DNA of 64,000 nt. Source: Roseomonas rosulenta. Lineage in GTDB: Bacteria; Pseudomonadota; Alphaproteobacteria; Acetobacterales; Acetobacteraceae. Shown here piece after piece: positions 53,709 to 61,003 of the stretch (the first letter of the stretch is position 1; the number at the start of each line of letters is the position of its first letter). Position numbers and translations under genes: made by a program. Under the pieces are notes generated by a model. That model saw only the letters and a list, made by a program, of their open reading frames with translations. It had not been told where the DNA came from and searched no databases. The stretch covers positions 1 through 64,000 of the forward strand of contig NZ_JACADR010000002.1 of NCBI RefSeq assembly GCF_016106005.1, written 5' to 3'.

Positions 53709-53936
53709 ATGCCCGGCCCGCGGCTGCACATCCTTGTCGGCCTCGTCATCGCCTGCGCCGTCACCGCCGGCGCGGCGCGCGCCTCGCTGGTGCTGCCCGC
53801 GCGGGACCGCTGCCAGCTCGCCGGCCCCTACGCGAGCCTGAGCGACGCGATCGAGGCGGCGCAGGCCGCGCGCGAGCGCGGCGCCAACCCCACCACCTTC
53901 CGCACCGAGGACGGCTACTTCGTGCGTGCCTGCTGA
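53709..53936 (+). CDS. Small secreted protein of unknown function
   Basis: A 75-residue protein with a strong ribosome site (GCAGGAGG) 7 bp before the ATG. Residues 1-25 are a Sec-type signal peptide (ILVGLVIACAVTAGAARA). The mature part is ~50 residues with two cysteines (RCQLAGPYASLSDA ... FVRAC), which could form a disulfide in the periplasm. The GPYASLSDAIEAAQAARERGA segment recalls one SPOR-like repeat (G-x-F/Y ... A ... A ... G) but is too short to assign. Its last 22 bp overlap the convergent dehydrogenase gene. Confidence 0.65.
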   Translation: MPGPRLHILVGLVIACAVTAGAARASLVLPARDRCQLAGPYASLSDAIEAAQAARERGANPTTFRTEDGYFVRAC

Positions 53937-54853
53937 CGCGCTTCCAGCAGCCGCACCAGCGCGGCGTCGCGCCGTGCCGCCAGCTCCGCGGTGGTGGCGC
54001 CGCCGGTGCCCTCGGCGACACCTTCCACCAGCATCCGCTGCACCGCCGCATCCACCTTCGGATCGCCGAGATCCATCCACCAGGATTCAAGCGCCGGCAG
54101 CAGGTGGTGCAGGAAGTGGTCGATGCCGCCCTCCCCACCGGCCAGGTGGAAAGTGGTGTGCGGGCCCATCAGCGCCCAGCGCAGCCCGGGGCCCTCGCTG
54201 ATCGCGGCATCCACGTCGGCGACGCTCGCCACACCTTCCGCGACCAGGTGCACCGCCTCCCGCCACAGCGCCGCCTGCAGGCGGTTCGCGAGGTGGCCCG
54301 GCACCTCCTTGCGGATCTCGATCGGGTGCTTGCCGATGGCGCGGTAGAATTCCATCGCCGCGGCCACCGCCTCGGGGCTGGCCTTGGCGCCGCCCACCAC
54401 CTCGACCAGCGGGATCAGGTGCGGCGGGTTGAAGGGATGGCCGATCACCACGCGTTCGGGATGCGCGCAGCGTTCCGACAGCCGGCTCGCGAGCAGTCCC
54501 GAGGTCGATGACGCGATCACCACGTCGGGCGGCACGGCAGCATCGATCCGCGCCAGCAGGTCCTGCTTGATGTCGAGCCGCTCCGGCGCGCTCTCCTGCA
54601 CGAAGTCGCAGCCCGCGCAGGCTGCCGCGGGATCAGCGTCGAAGGTCCAGGCATCCGGATCGGCATCCGCCTTGCCGCCGAGCCGCATCAGGGTCGGCCA
54701 GGCGCCGGCGATCATCCGCCGCAGCAGGTCGGGCGCACCCGGCGAGGGATCGCTCGCGCTGACGCTCAGCCCGCGGCTGAGGAAATACGCTGCCCAGGAG
54801 GCGCCGATGGTGCCCGCGCCGATCACCGCGACGCGCTTGATCTCGGTCCGCAT
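53915..54853 (-). CDS. L-carnitine dehydrogenase-like/3-hydroxyacyl-CoA dehydrogenase family protein
   Basis: A 312-residue NAD-dependent dehydrogenase. The Rossmann loop is VAVIGAGTIGASWAAYFLSRG (residues ~8-28); QESAPERLDIKQDLLARIDA, SSTSGLLASRL and the catalytic-His region GHPFNPPHLIPLVEVVGG follow. KEVPGHLANRLQAALWREAVHL and GPGLRWALMGPHTTFHLAGG strongly recall carnitine 3-dehydrogenases rather than beta-oxidation enzymes. The other dehydrogenase of this superfamily at 9.3 kb is clearly different. No thioesterase or betainyl-CoA cleavage gene is adjacent, so carnitine as substrate is a good guess only. Confidence 0.85.
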   Translation of the reverse strand: MRTEIKRVAVIGAGTIGASWAAYFLSRGLSVSASDPSPGAPDLLRRMIAGAWPTLMRLGGKADADPDAWTFDADPAAACAGCDFVQESAPERLDIKQDLLARIDAAVPPDVVIASSTSGLLASRLSERCAHPERVVIGHPFNPPHLIPLVEVVGGAKASPEAVAAAMEFYRAIGKHPIEIRKEVPGHLANRLQAALWREAVHLVAEGVASVADVDAAISEGPGLRWALMGPHTTFHLAGGEGGIDHFLHHLLPALESWWMDLGDPKVDAAVQRMLVEGVAEGTGGATTAELAARRDAALVRLLEARQQARTK

Positions 54854-54878
54854 GTCGTTCCCTCGCCTTGCCGCGCGC

Positions 54879-54921
54879 AGGCTAGCCCGCCCTGGCCACG
54901 CGCAGGAAGCGGGGCTAGCCT
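54879..54921. promoter_or_regulatory. Divergent promoter region with two inverted AGGCTAGCCC copies
   Basis: AGGCTAGCCC (54879-54888) and its reverse complement GGGCTAGCCT (54912-54921) face each other, 33 bp centre to centre, between the divergent dehydrogenase and serine-hydrolase genes. For the plus strand, TGGCCA-N17-TAGCCT (54893-54921) reads as a sigma-70-like promoter 24 bp before the ATG. The copies may be the two -10 regions or an operator pair. Confidence 0.4.
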
Positions 54922-54944
54922 CCGCGCCGGCAGGAGGAACGCCC

Positions 54945-55787
54945 ATGCAGGATCTCGTCGCGCGGATGAACGCCATCTGCGACGCGCAGCCCTTCGACAC
55001 GACCTGGTACGTGAAGGACCTCGCGACCGGCTGGGAGGCCGATCGCGGCGGCGACGTCGTCACGCCCTCCGCCAGCACGCGCAAGACCTCGATCCTGATG
55101 CACGCGCTCTCGAAGGTGCATGAGGGCAGGCTGCGGCTCGACGAGCCCTGCACGATCGAGGCGCGGCTGCAGGAAGGTGTCGACAGCGGCACCTACCAGT
55201 ACATGACGCCGGGCTGCGTCATTCCGCTGCGCGACGCCTTCGTGAACATGATCATCACCTCGGACAATGTCTGCACGCAGATCGTCCTGGAACGGCTGGA
55301 TCGCGACGAGCTCAACGCCTGGTGCCGGGGCATCGGCATGACCGGCACGACGCATCGCGTGAACTTCCCCCCGCCCGGCCTGGCCTGGGACCACCAGATC
55401 GACGCGGTGGCGAGCACCACGGCGCGCGACCAGGGGCTGCTGCTCGACCGCATGGTGAAGGGCGCGACCGACGCCGCGGAACCGGCCGCGATCGGTGCCA
55501 CGCCGGAGCTCTGCAGGCTCGGCCTCGACATCCTGTCCTGGCAGCGGCTGCGCAACCTGATCCCATCCCTCCTGCCGGCCAAGACGAAGGTCGCGAACAA
55601 GACCGGGCGCGGGCCGCGCGGGCGGATGGATGCGGGCGTGGTGTATCGCGGCGAGGTGCCGCGCTTCATCATCTCGGTCTATTGCGACCGCGTGCCGGAC
55701 ACGCTGCCCGACGGGCTGCCGGGCTATACCGCCGCCTACGCCACCGCCGGGCGGCTGACCCGGCTTTGCTGGGACACGATGAACTGA
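54945..55787 (+). CDS. Serine hydrolase, class A beta-lactamase/PBP fold, lacking the general-base Glu
   Basis: A 280-residue protein with the three active-site motifs of the beta-lactamase/penicillin-recognising fold: S44-T-R-K47 (SxxK), S106-D-N108 (SDN) and K219-T-G221 (KTG). The E-x-x-L-N loop that gives class A lactamases their deacylating Glu should lie about 35 residues after SDN; there I see NFPPPGLAWDHQ with no Glu. There is no signal peptide, unlike secreted lactamases, so it is probably a cytoplasmic amide or ester hydrolase. AGGAGG lies 7 bp before the ATG, which rules out the longer open frame. It is followed after 1 bp by the hydratase gene. Confidence 0.85.
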   Translation: MQDLVARMNAICDAQPFDTTWYVKDLATGWEADRGGDVVTPSASTRKTSILMHALSKVHEGRLRLDEPCTIEARLQEGVDSGTYQYMTPGCVIPLRDAFVNMIITSDNVCTQIVLERLDRDELNAWCRGIGMTGTTHRVNFPPPGLAWDHQIDAVASTTARDQGLLLDRMVKGATDAAEPAAIGATPELCRLGLDILSWQRLRNLIPSLLPAKTKVANKTGRGPRGRMDAGVVYRGEVPRFIISVYCDRVPDTLPDGLPGYTAAYATAGRLTRLCWDTMN

Positions 55788-55788
55788 C

Positions 55789-56658
55789 ATGACCGACGCG
55801 GAATTCGAGGCGGCGATCGCCGCCCTGCAGGACTGGGTGGGGCGCGAGCGGATCGTCGAGGACGAGATCGGCCTGTCCTCCGCGCGCCGCATCGCCGGCA
55901 TGCTCGACATCGACCCGGCCTCGCTGAAGCAGGGCGACGCGCTGCCGCCGCACTGGTTCACCATGTTCTTCCCCGACATCGCGAAGCAGTCCGACATCGG
56001 TCCCGACGGCCACCCCAACAAGGGCGTGTTCCTGCCGCCGATCCCGCTGCCGCGGCGCATGGGCGCGGGCCGGCGCGTGACGATCAACGAAGCCCTGCGC
56101 ATCGGCACGCCGGCCATCAAGCGCGCCATCGTGGCACAGGTGCTGCCCAAGATCGGCCGCACCGGTCGCATGGCGATCCTGACCATGCGCCACGTCATCG
56201 AATGCGAGGGCCGCACCGTCGCGGTGGACGAGTTCGACGCCATGTACCGGGAGGCGCCGCCGCCCGGCCAGCCGAGCCCGCAGACGCCGCCCAACCCGGC
56301 GCCGACGAACGGCATCTATGCCGACCGGGTGCTGCTCTCCTCGGCGCTGGTGTTCCGCTATTCCTCGGTGACCTGGAACGCGCATCGCATCCACTACGAC
56401 GCGGATTATGCGCGCAGCGAGGAAGGCTATCCCGCGACCGTGCAGAATGGCGGGCTGACCATGCAATTGCTGCTCGATGCCGCGCTGAAGCGTGCGCCGG
56501 GGCGGCTCGCCGGGTTCACCGCGCGGCTCGCGCGCCCGCTCTGGGTGGGTGATACGGTCACGCTGTGCGGTGCGGCGCCGGTCGATGGGAAGATGGCCTG
56601 CTGGGCGACCGACAAGGACGGCAACCTCTGTGCCACGATGGAGCTGGCTTTCGCATGA
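55789..56658 (+). CDS. MaoC/HTD2-like acyl-CoA hydratase (mesaconyl- or itaconyl-CoA hydratase type)
   Basis: A 289-residue hot-dog-fold hydratase. The N-terminal half is an FAS1-like dehydratase domain (LPPHWFTMFFPD...GVFLPPIPLPRRMGAG). The C-terminal half holds FRYSSVTWNAHRIHYDADYAR and EGYPATVQNG, the signature shared by mesaconyl-C4-CoA hydratase and itaconyl-CoA hydratase. It would add water to a branched unsaturated dicarboxylyl-CoA to give citramalyl-CoA or a relative. The stop overlaps the CitE-like gene by 4 bp, which makes the next step, C-C cleavage, very likely the partner reaction. Confidence 0.82.
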   Translation: MTDAEFEAAIAALQDWVGRERIVEDEIGLSSARRIAGMLDIDPASLKQGDALPPHWFTMFFPDIAKQSDIGPDGHPNKGVFLPPIPLPRRMGAGRRVTINEALRIGTPAIKRAIVAQVLPKIGRTGRMAILTMRHVIECEGRTVAVDEFDAMYREAPPPGQPSPQTPPNPAPTNGIYADRVLLSSALVFRYSSVTWNAHRIHYDADYARSEEGYPATVQNGGLTMQLLLDAALKRAPGRLAGFTARLARPLWVGDTVTLCGAAPVDGKMACWATDKDGNLCATMELAFA

Positions 56659-57524
56659 CGCGCCCTGCCCCCGCCACCTGGCGGTCGCTGATGTTCGTGC
56701 CCGCCAGCGGCGAGAAATTCGTCGCCAAGGCGCATACCCGCGGCGCGGATGTGGTGATTCTCGACCTTGAGGATTCCATCCCGCCCGGCGGCAAGCAGGC
56801 GGCGCGGGATGCGCTGCCGGCCGCTGCGGCAAGCGTCGGCCAGGCGGGGGCGGAGGTGGCGGTGCGCATCAACCGCGCGCTGGAGCTTGCCATCCCCGAC
56901 ATCGCCGCCGCCGTGATGCCGGCGGTCGGCACGCTGATGCTGCCCAAGGTGATGGGGCCGGAACACATCCGCCTGCTGTCGGAGGTGGTGGCGGCACGCG
57001 AGGCCGCGCTTGGCATGGCGCCGGGCCATACGCGCTTCGTCGCGGTGGTGGAGACGCCCGATGCGCTGCCCTTGCTGGGTGCCATCGCCAGCGCCGACCC
57101 GCGCGTGGTGGCGCTGGGCATCGGTGCGGAGGATCTCTCGACGGAGCTGGAGGCGGTGCCCGGCGCCGACCTGCTCTACCATTTCGGGATGATGGTGGTG
57201 GCGGCGGCGCGCGCGGCGCGCGTGCAGCCCATGGGATCGGTCGGGCCCTTCGCGGATTTCTCGGATCTCGAGGGCTATCGCGCCTCGCTGAAGCGGTCCC
57301 GCGCGCTGGGCTTCGCCTGCCAGGCCTGCATCCATCCCGCACAGGTGGCGGTGATCAACGAGGAATACGGGCCCTCGCCCGCCGAGGTGGATCGCGCGCG
57401 CCGGCTGATCGCCGCCTTCGACGCCGCGATCGCGCAGGGCCAGGGTGCGGTGGCCTTCGAGGGCCAGATGATCGACCTGCCGGTGGTCGAGCGCGCGCGC
57501 AGGCTGCTGGCACGGGCGCGCTGA
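56655..57524 (+). CDS. CitE-like acyl-CoA lyase (HpcH/HpaI family; citramalyl-/malyl-CoA lyase type)
   Basis: A 289-residue TIM-barrel lyase beginning MTRPAPATWRSLMFVPASGEKF. DVVILDLEDSIPPGGKQAAR has the conserved Asp-Leu-Glu-Asp, VAVRIN the Arg that contacts the substrate, and the metal-binding Glu/Asp pair lies in VETPDAL and GAEDLSTEL. It should split a beta-hydroxy-dicarboxylyl-CoA such as citramalyl-CoA (to acetyl-CoA and pyruvate) or malyl-CoA. It is translationally coupled to the hydratase. No citrate-lyase alpha or gamma subunit and no CoA-transferase is nearby. Confidence 0.85.
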   Translation: MTRPAPATWRSLMFVPASGEKFVAKAHTRGADVVILDLEDSIPPGGKQAARDALPAAAASVGQAGAEVAVRINRALELAIPDIAAAVMPAVGTLMLPKVMGPEHIRLLSEVVAAREAALGMAPGHTRFVAVVETPDALPLLGAIASADPRVVALGIGAEDLSTELEAVPGADLLYHFGMMVVAAARAARVQPMGSVGPFADFSDLEGYRASLKRSRALGFACQACIHPAQVAVINEEYGPSPAEVDRARRLIAAFDAAIAQGQGAVAFEGQMIDLPVVERARRLLARAR

Positions 57525-57814
57525 AACGGCTTGCAACTGGCGACCGGATTACGATATAGGAATTATATCAGCGCCTTCCTTGCGCCCGGCACGCAGTGCC
57601 GAAGCAGCCTTCGCTCGATGCAGGCGCAGAGTCATCAACGCTGCGCGAAGGGCCTGAAGGCCAGCAACGCAGGAGTTTCACCGCTGTACCCGTCAGGCGC
57701 CGGTCGGGGCGCCCGCGGGAAGCTTGGCGTCGCGGCACGCGCCACAGCGCCCCTCTGGCCTGCAGCTCGGGCTTTGGTACGGCGGAACTAAAGGCCTAAA
57801 AGCCTAAAGGTCGG
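57525..57814. other. Non-coding gap of locally lower GC with a perfect dyad
   Basis: A 290-bp stretch between the CitE-like gene and the small monooxygenase gene. Near its left end (57540-57570) the GC content drops sharply and the dyad GATATA-N5-TATATC (57553-57569) stands out. GGCC-TGAA-GGCC and a GCCTAAA direct repeat (57795-57810) follow. Short open frames exist but lack ribosome sites and recognisable products. No tRNA or transposon end was found. Confidence 0.5.
57553..57569. promoter_or_regulatory. A/T-rich operator-like dyad
   Basis: GATATA-GGAAT-TATATC is a perfect 6-bp inverted repeat with 5-bp spacer in otherwise GC-rich DNA. It resembles operators of GntR- or TetR-type regulators. 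It lies 30 bp after the CitE-like gene and 436 bp before the start of the monooxygenase gene, so its target is unclear; a promoter for an unseen small RNA is possible. Confidence 0.3.
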
Positions 57815-58117
57815 TCACAGCTCGCACATGGTCAGCACGCGCCCGTCGATCAGCGGCGTATAGGCTTCGCGCACCTTGGGCATGCGCGGGTTCGCCACAT
57901 GCGCCTTGACCGCCGCCTGGTCGGTATAGACCTCGACCAGCATGATGCGGCTCTCGTCGCGCGTGCCGTCGGCGTTCATCGGCTGCAGCACGTCGAAGCG
58001 CTCGCAACCGGGCTCCTCGGACAGCGTGAGGCGCGCATGCTCGCGGATCAGCGCGTCGAAGGCGGCGTGCTGGCCGGGCTTCGGCTTGAACTCGACGTGG
58101 ATGGCGACCTTGGGCAT
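57815..58117 (-). CDS. Antibiotic-biosynthesis-monooxygenase (ABM)-domain protein
   Basis: A 100-residue dimeric ferredoxin-like protein: MPKVAIHVEFKPKPGQHAAFDAL at the start, then EEPGCERFDVLQP and a MLVEVYTDQAAVKAHVANPR segment, all usual for ABM/YgiN-type quinol monooxygenases. No cofactor is needed in this family; substrates include quinols, and many members have no known reaction. It lies 55 bp downstream of dadA on the same strand with a good ATG context, so it may be co-transcribed with dadA. Confidence 0.85.
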   Translation of the reverse strand: MPKVAIHVEFKPKPGQHAAFDALIREHARLTLSEEPGCERFDVLQPMNADGTRDESRIMLVEVYTDQAAVKAHVANPRMPKVREAYTPLIDGRVLTMCEL

Positions 58118-58172
58118 GGCGGTTGCTCCTGTGTGCCACCCAAAGTGGCAAGGAACCGCCGCGCCGTGAAGG

Positions 58173-59432
58173 TCACGCCGCCGCGTAGCGGTCCAGTGCC
58201 AGGTCGGCGGTCTCGATCTCCGGCTTGCGGCCCGTCACCAGGTCCGCCAGCACGCGCCCCGACCCGCAGGCCATGGTCCAGCCGAGCGTACCGTGCCCGG
58301 TGTTGAGGTGCAGGTTGCGCAGCCGCGTCGGGCCGACCACCGGCGTGCCGTCCGGCGTCATCGGCCGCAGGCCGGTCCAGAAGGACGCCTCGGCGACGTC
58401 GCCGCCGCGCGGGAACAGGTCGGTCACCGAGTGCTCCAGCGTCTCGCGCCGCGGCTTGCGTAGCGCGGTCGAGAAACCGGCGAGTTCGGCCGTGCCGCCG
58501 ACGCGGATGCGGTCGCCCAGGCGGGTGATCGCGACCTTGTAGGTCTCGTCCATCACGGTCGAGACTGGCGCGCCGCCCTCGTCCCTCACCGGCAGCGTCA
58601 GCGAATACCCCTTCACCGGATAGACCGGCACGCGCAGGCCGAGCGGCGCGAGAAGCGCCGGTGTATAGCTGCCCAGCGCCGCGACATAGGCATCGGCGGT
58701 CTCGGTGCCGGCCTCGGTCACCACGCCGGTCACGCGGTCGCCCTCGGTCGTCAGGCCCTTGATGGTGACGCCGTAGCGGAAGCGCACCCCGATCGCCTCG
58801 GCCATGGCGGCCAGGCGCTGCGTGAAGATATGCGCGTCGCCGGTCTCGTCATCGGACAGGCGCAGTCCGCCGACGAACTTGCTCTGCACGTGGCGCAGCG
58901 CCGGCTCGGCGGCGACGCAGCCGGCCGGGTCCAGCACCTCATAGGGCACCTTGAAGGTGTCGAGCACCGCCTTGTCGCCGCCCACCGCATCGAGCTGCTT
59001 CTGCGTGCGGAACAGCTGCAGCGTGCCGAGCGAACGCCCGTCATAGGCGATGCCGGTCTCGCGCCGCAGGTCGCCCAGGCAGTCGCGGGAATACTCGGCA
59101 AGCCGGACCATGCGCGTCTTGTTGAGCCGGTAGGCCGCCTCGGTGCAGTTCGCCAGCATGGCGGCGAGCCAGGTATAGAGGCGCTGGTCCGCGCGCGGCC
59201 AAAGCACCAAAGGCCGGTGGCGCATCATCAGCCACTTCAGCGCCTTCACCGGAATGCCCGGGCCGGCCCAGGGGGCGGAATAGCCGTAGGAAAGCTGCCC
59301 CGCATTGGCGAAAGACGTCTCCATCCCCGCCGCCGGCTGGCGGTCGAGCACGGTCACCTCATGCCCCGCGCGGGCCAGGTACCAGGCGCTGGTGACGCCG
59401 ACGACGCCGCTGCCGAGCACGATGACGCGCAT
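58173..59432 (-). CDS. dadA: D-amino-acid dehydrogenase (FAD-dependent)
   Basis: A 419-residue DAO-superfamily flavoprotein. FAD-binding [20 protein letters not shown] begins at residue 4; the DadA-specific [21 protein letters not shown] and [21 protein letters not shown] are present, and [10 protein letters not shown] lies in the substrate domain. It oxidises D-amino acids (typically D-alanine) to 2-oxoacids and ammonia, passing electrons to quinone at the inner membrane. The ATG at 59432 begins the flavin-binding strand directly. It is divergent from an Lrp-type gene, as in other dad loci. The usual alanine racemase dadX is absent here. Confidence 0.94.
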   Translation of the reverse strand: MRVIVLGSGVVGVTSAWYLARAGHEVTVLDRQPAAGMETSFANAGQLSYGYSAPWAGPGIPVKALKWLMMRHRPLVLWPRADQRLYTWLAAMLANCTEAAYRLNKTRMVRLAEYSRDCLGDLRRETGIAYDGRSLGTLQLFRTQKQLDAVGGDKAVLDTFKVPYEVLDPAGCVAAEPALRHVQSKFVGGLRLSDDETGDAHIFTQRLAAMAEAIGVRFRYGVTIKGLTTEGDRVTGVVTEAGTETADAYVAALGSYTPALLAPLGLRVPVYPVKGYSLTLPVRDEGGAPVSTVMDETYKVAITRLGDRIRVGGTAELAGFSTALRKPRRETLEHSVTDLFPRGGDVAEASFWTGLRPMTPDGTPVVGPTRLRNLHLNTGHGTLGWTMACGSGRVLADLVTGRKPEIETADLALDRYAAA

Positions 59433-59491
59433 GGTGGTGAACCCCCTCGATCCGATGCGGCAATCATGGCGGACGGGGTGTGGCATTTGCT

Positions 59492-59564
59492 GCGGAAGAT
59501 TCGTGCATTCCGCCAAATGGGGCATTATCCTGCGCGGATTCCGCCACTCCTTCGCAGATTCTGC
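59492..59564. promoter_or_regulatory. Palindromic operator array between dadA and the Lrp-type regulator
   Basis: Three dyads occupy the 134-bp divergent gap: GCGGAA-N10-TTCCGC (59492-59513), GCGGATTCCGC (59534-59544) and GCAGATTCTGC (59554-59564). The last two share the pattern GC-R-GATTC-Y-GC and are centred 20 bp apart, two DNA turns, as expected for an Lrp oligomer. ATTCCGCC also recurs 31 bp apart. The last dyad ends 2 bp before the regulator's ATG, which suggests self-repression. Confidence 0.6.
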
Positions 59565-59566
59565 CC

Positions 59567-60013
59567 ATGCTCGACGACGCCGACCAACGCATCCTGAAGG
59601 CCCTGCGCCAGGATGGGCGCATGACCAATGCCGCGCTCGCCGAGGCCGTGGGCCTGTCGCAATCGGCCTGCCTGCGCCGGCTGCGGCTGCTTGAATCGCG
59701 CGGCGTGATCCGCGGCTACACCGCCATCATCGAGGAACCGCAGCACGGCGACACCGTCACGGTGATCGTGCAGATCACGCTCGACCGACAGACCGAGGAA
59801 CACCTCTCGCGCTTCGAGACAGCGGTGAAGCGCCTGCCGGAAGTGCGCGACTGCTTCCTGATGACCGGCATGTCGGACTATCTACTGCGCGTGGAGGTGC
59901 GCGACGCGGCGGATTACGAACGCATCCACAAGGAACAGCTCTCGCGCCTCCCCGGGGTGGCGCGAATCCAGTCCTCCTTTGCGATCCGCCGCGTGATCGG
60001 CGGGCGCGGCTAG
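59567..60013 (+). CDS. Lrp/AsnC-family transcriptional regulator
   Basis: A 148-residue regulator. The N-terminal winged helix-turn-helix ([37 protein letters not shown]) is followed by a RAM ligand domain ([31 protein letters not shown]). I chose the ATG at 59567, where the family sequence starts ([10 protein letters not shown]); the longer frame would cover the operator array. By position it should control dadA in response to an amino acid, probably D- or L-alanine, and repress itself. Its 3' end meets the convergent DapA-family gene after 10 bp. Confidence 0.93.
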   Translation: MLDDADQRILKALRQDGRMTNAALAEAVGLSQSACLRRLRLLESRGVIRGYTAIIEEPQHGDTVTVIVQITLDRQTEEHLSRFETAVKRLPEVRDCFLMTGMSDYLLRVEVRDAADYERIHKEQLSRLPGVARIQSSFAIRRVIGGRG

Positions 60014-60035
60014 GCGGCCGCGGCTAGGCGGCCGC
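60008..60035. repeat. Tandem 14-bp duplication at a convergent gene junction
   Basis: GGCTAGGCGGCCGC occurs twice in tandem without a mismatch. The first copy provides the TAG stop of the Lrp-type gene on the plus strand; the second contains the CTA that is the TAG stop of the minus-strand DapA-family gene. The internal GCGGCCGC is self-complementary, so each copy can fold and may help end transcription from both sides. Confidence 0.75.
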
Positions 60036-60947
60036 GGCCAGCCTTTCCGTCCGCGCGAGGCGGACCAGAAGGTAGTCCACCTCGCCCGCGGTCTCCGCGC
60101 TCAGCTTCGGCCCAGGCGCGCGCAGCGTCGCATGGGCGATGATACCGCGCTTCACCAGCACGTACTTGCGGATGGCGAGGCCAAGCCCCGGCTGCACCTC
60201 GGTGCGGATCAGCGGCAGGTGGATGTCGAAAAGGTCCTGCGCGGCGTCGCGCTGCCCGGCCCACATCATCCGGCACACATTCACCAGCATCTCGGGGAAG
60301 GCGTAGCCGGTCATGATGCCATCCGCGCCGCGCGCGAGTTCCTCCGGCAGGAACTGCCCGCCCACGCCCCCCAGGATCGACAGGCGCGGCATCTTTCCCT
60401 CGGCCTCCAGCCGCCGCACCGCGGTCAGCTTGTCGAGGCCCGGCCAGTCCTCCGCCTTCAGCATCACCACGCGCGGGTCGGCCGCCATGCGCGCGATCAT
60501 CGGCGCCGTCATGGTGATGCCGGTGAGTTGCGGGTAGTCCTGGAGCACGAAGGGTGCATCCACCGTCTCGACCGCCTGCGCGATGTAGGAGACCGCCGCC
60601 TCGTCGCCCTTCAGCCCAGGCGGCGGCGAGACCATGATGCCCGCAGCCCCGAGGTCCAGCACCGCGCGCGACAGCGCCTTCATCTGCGCGAATCCCGGCG
60701 ACGACGCACCCACCACCACCGGCACCCGCCCTGCCACGCGCTTCAGCACGCGATCGACGAAGGCGACGGATTCCTCCTGCGTCAGCTTGGGCGCCTCCCC
60801 CATCACGCCGAGCAGCGTCATCCCGGCGGCACCGGCCGCGAGGAAGGCGTCGGTCATCCGGTCGGCGCTGGCGAGGTCGAGCGACCCATCCGGCAGGAAC
60901 GGCGTGGGGGCAATGACGAAAACGCCCTTGGCGGATCGGTCGAGCAT
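60024..60947 (-). CDS. DapA-family class I aldolase (dihydrodipicolinate synthase/N-acetylneuraminate lyase-like)
   Basis: A ~307-residue TIM-barrel aldolase. The pyruvate carboxylate loop is LLGVMGEAP, the catalytic Tyr lies in LQDYPQLTG and the Schiff-base Lys in VVMLKAEDWPG. It differs from true DapA in spacing and C-terminus and is better called a DapA-like lyase of unknown 2-oxoacid. Start choice: AAAGGG sits 6 bp before the ATG at 60947, while the ATG at 60953 and TTG at 60962 would overlap or precede it. It is divergent from the PrpF-like gene with only 56 bp between the starts. Confidence 0.85.
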   Translation of the reverse strand: MLDRSAKGVFVIAPTPFLPDGSLDLASADRMTDAFLAAGAAGMTLLGVMGEAPKLTQEESVAFVDRVLKRVAGRVPVVVGASSPGFAQMKALSRAVLDLGAAGIMVSPPPGLKGDEAAVSYIAQAVETVDAPFVLQDYPQLTGITMTAPMIARMAADPRVVMLKAEDWPGLDKLTAVRRLEAEGKMPRLSILGGVGGQFLPEELARGADGIMTGYAFPEMLVNVCRMMWAGQRDAAQDLFDIHLPLIRTEVQPGLGLAIRKYVLVKRGIIAHATLRAPGPKLSAETAGEVDYLLVRLARTERLAAAA

Positions 60948-61003
60948 GGGCATCCCTTTCAAGACGACACCGCCAGCATAGCGCCGCAGGAGCAGACCGC
61001 CAG

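Noticed and set aside
54945-55787. Calling the serine hydrolase an antibiotic-resistance beta-lactamase
   Set aside because: It lacks the omega-loop Glu and a signal peptide and is placed among CoA-ester genes, so resistance is unlikely.
57531-57799. Open frames of 86 and 67 codons in the gap after the CitE-like gene
   Set aside because: No ribosome site, no family resemblance, composition like random GC-rich DNA; listed as non-coding.
60024-60947. Calling the DapA-family gene lysine-biosynthetic dapA
   Set aside because: Active-site residues fit the superfamily, but sequence details and context (PrpF-like, TctC, LigI-like genes) fit a catabolic aldolase better.
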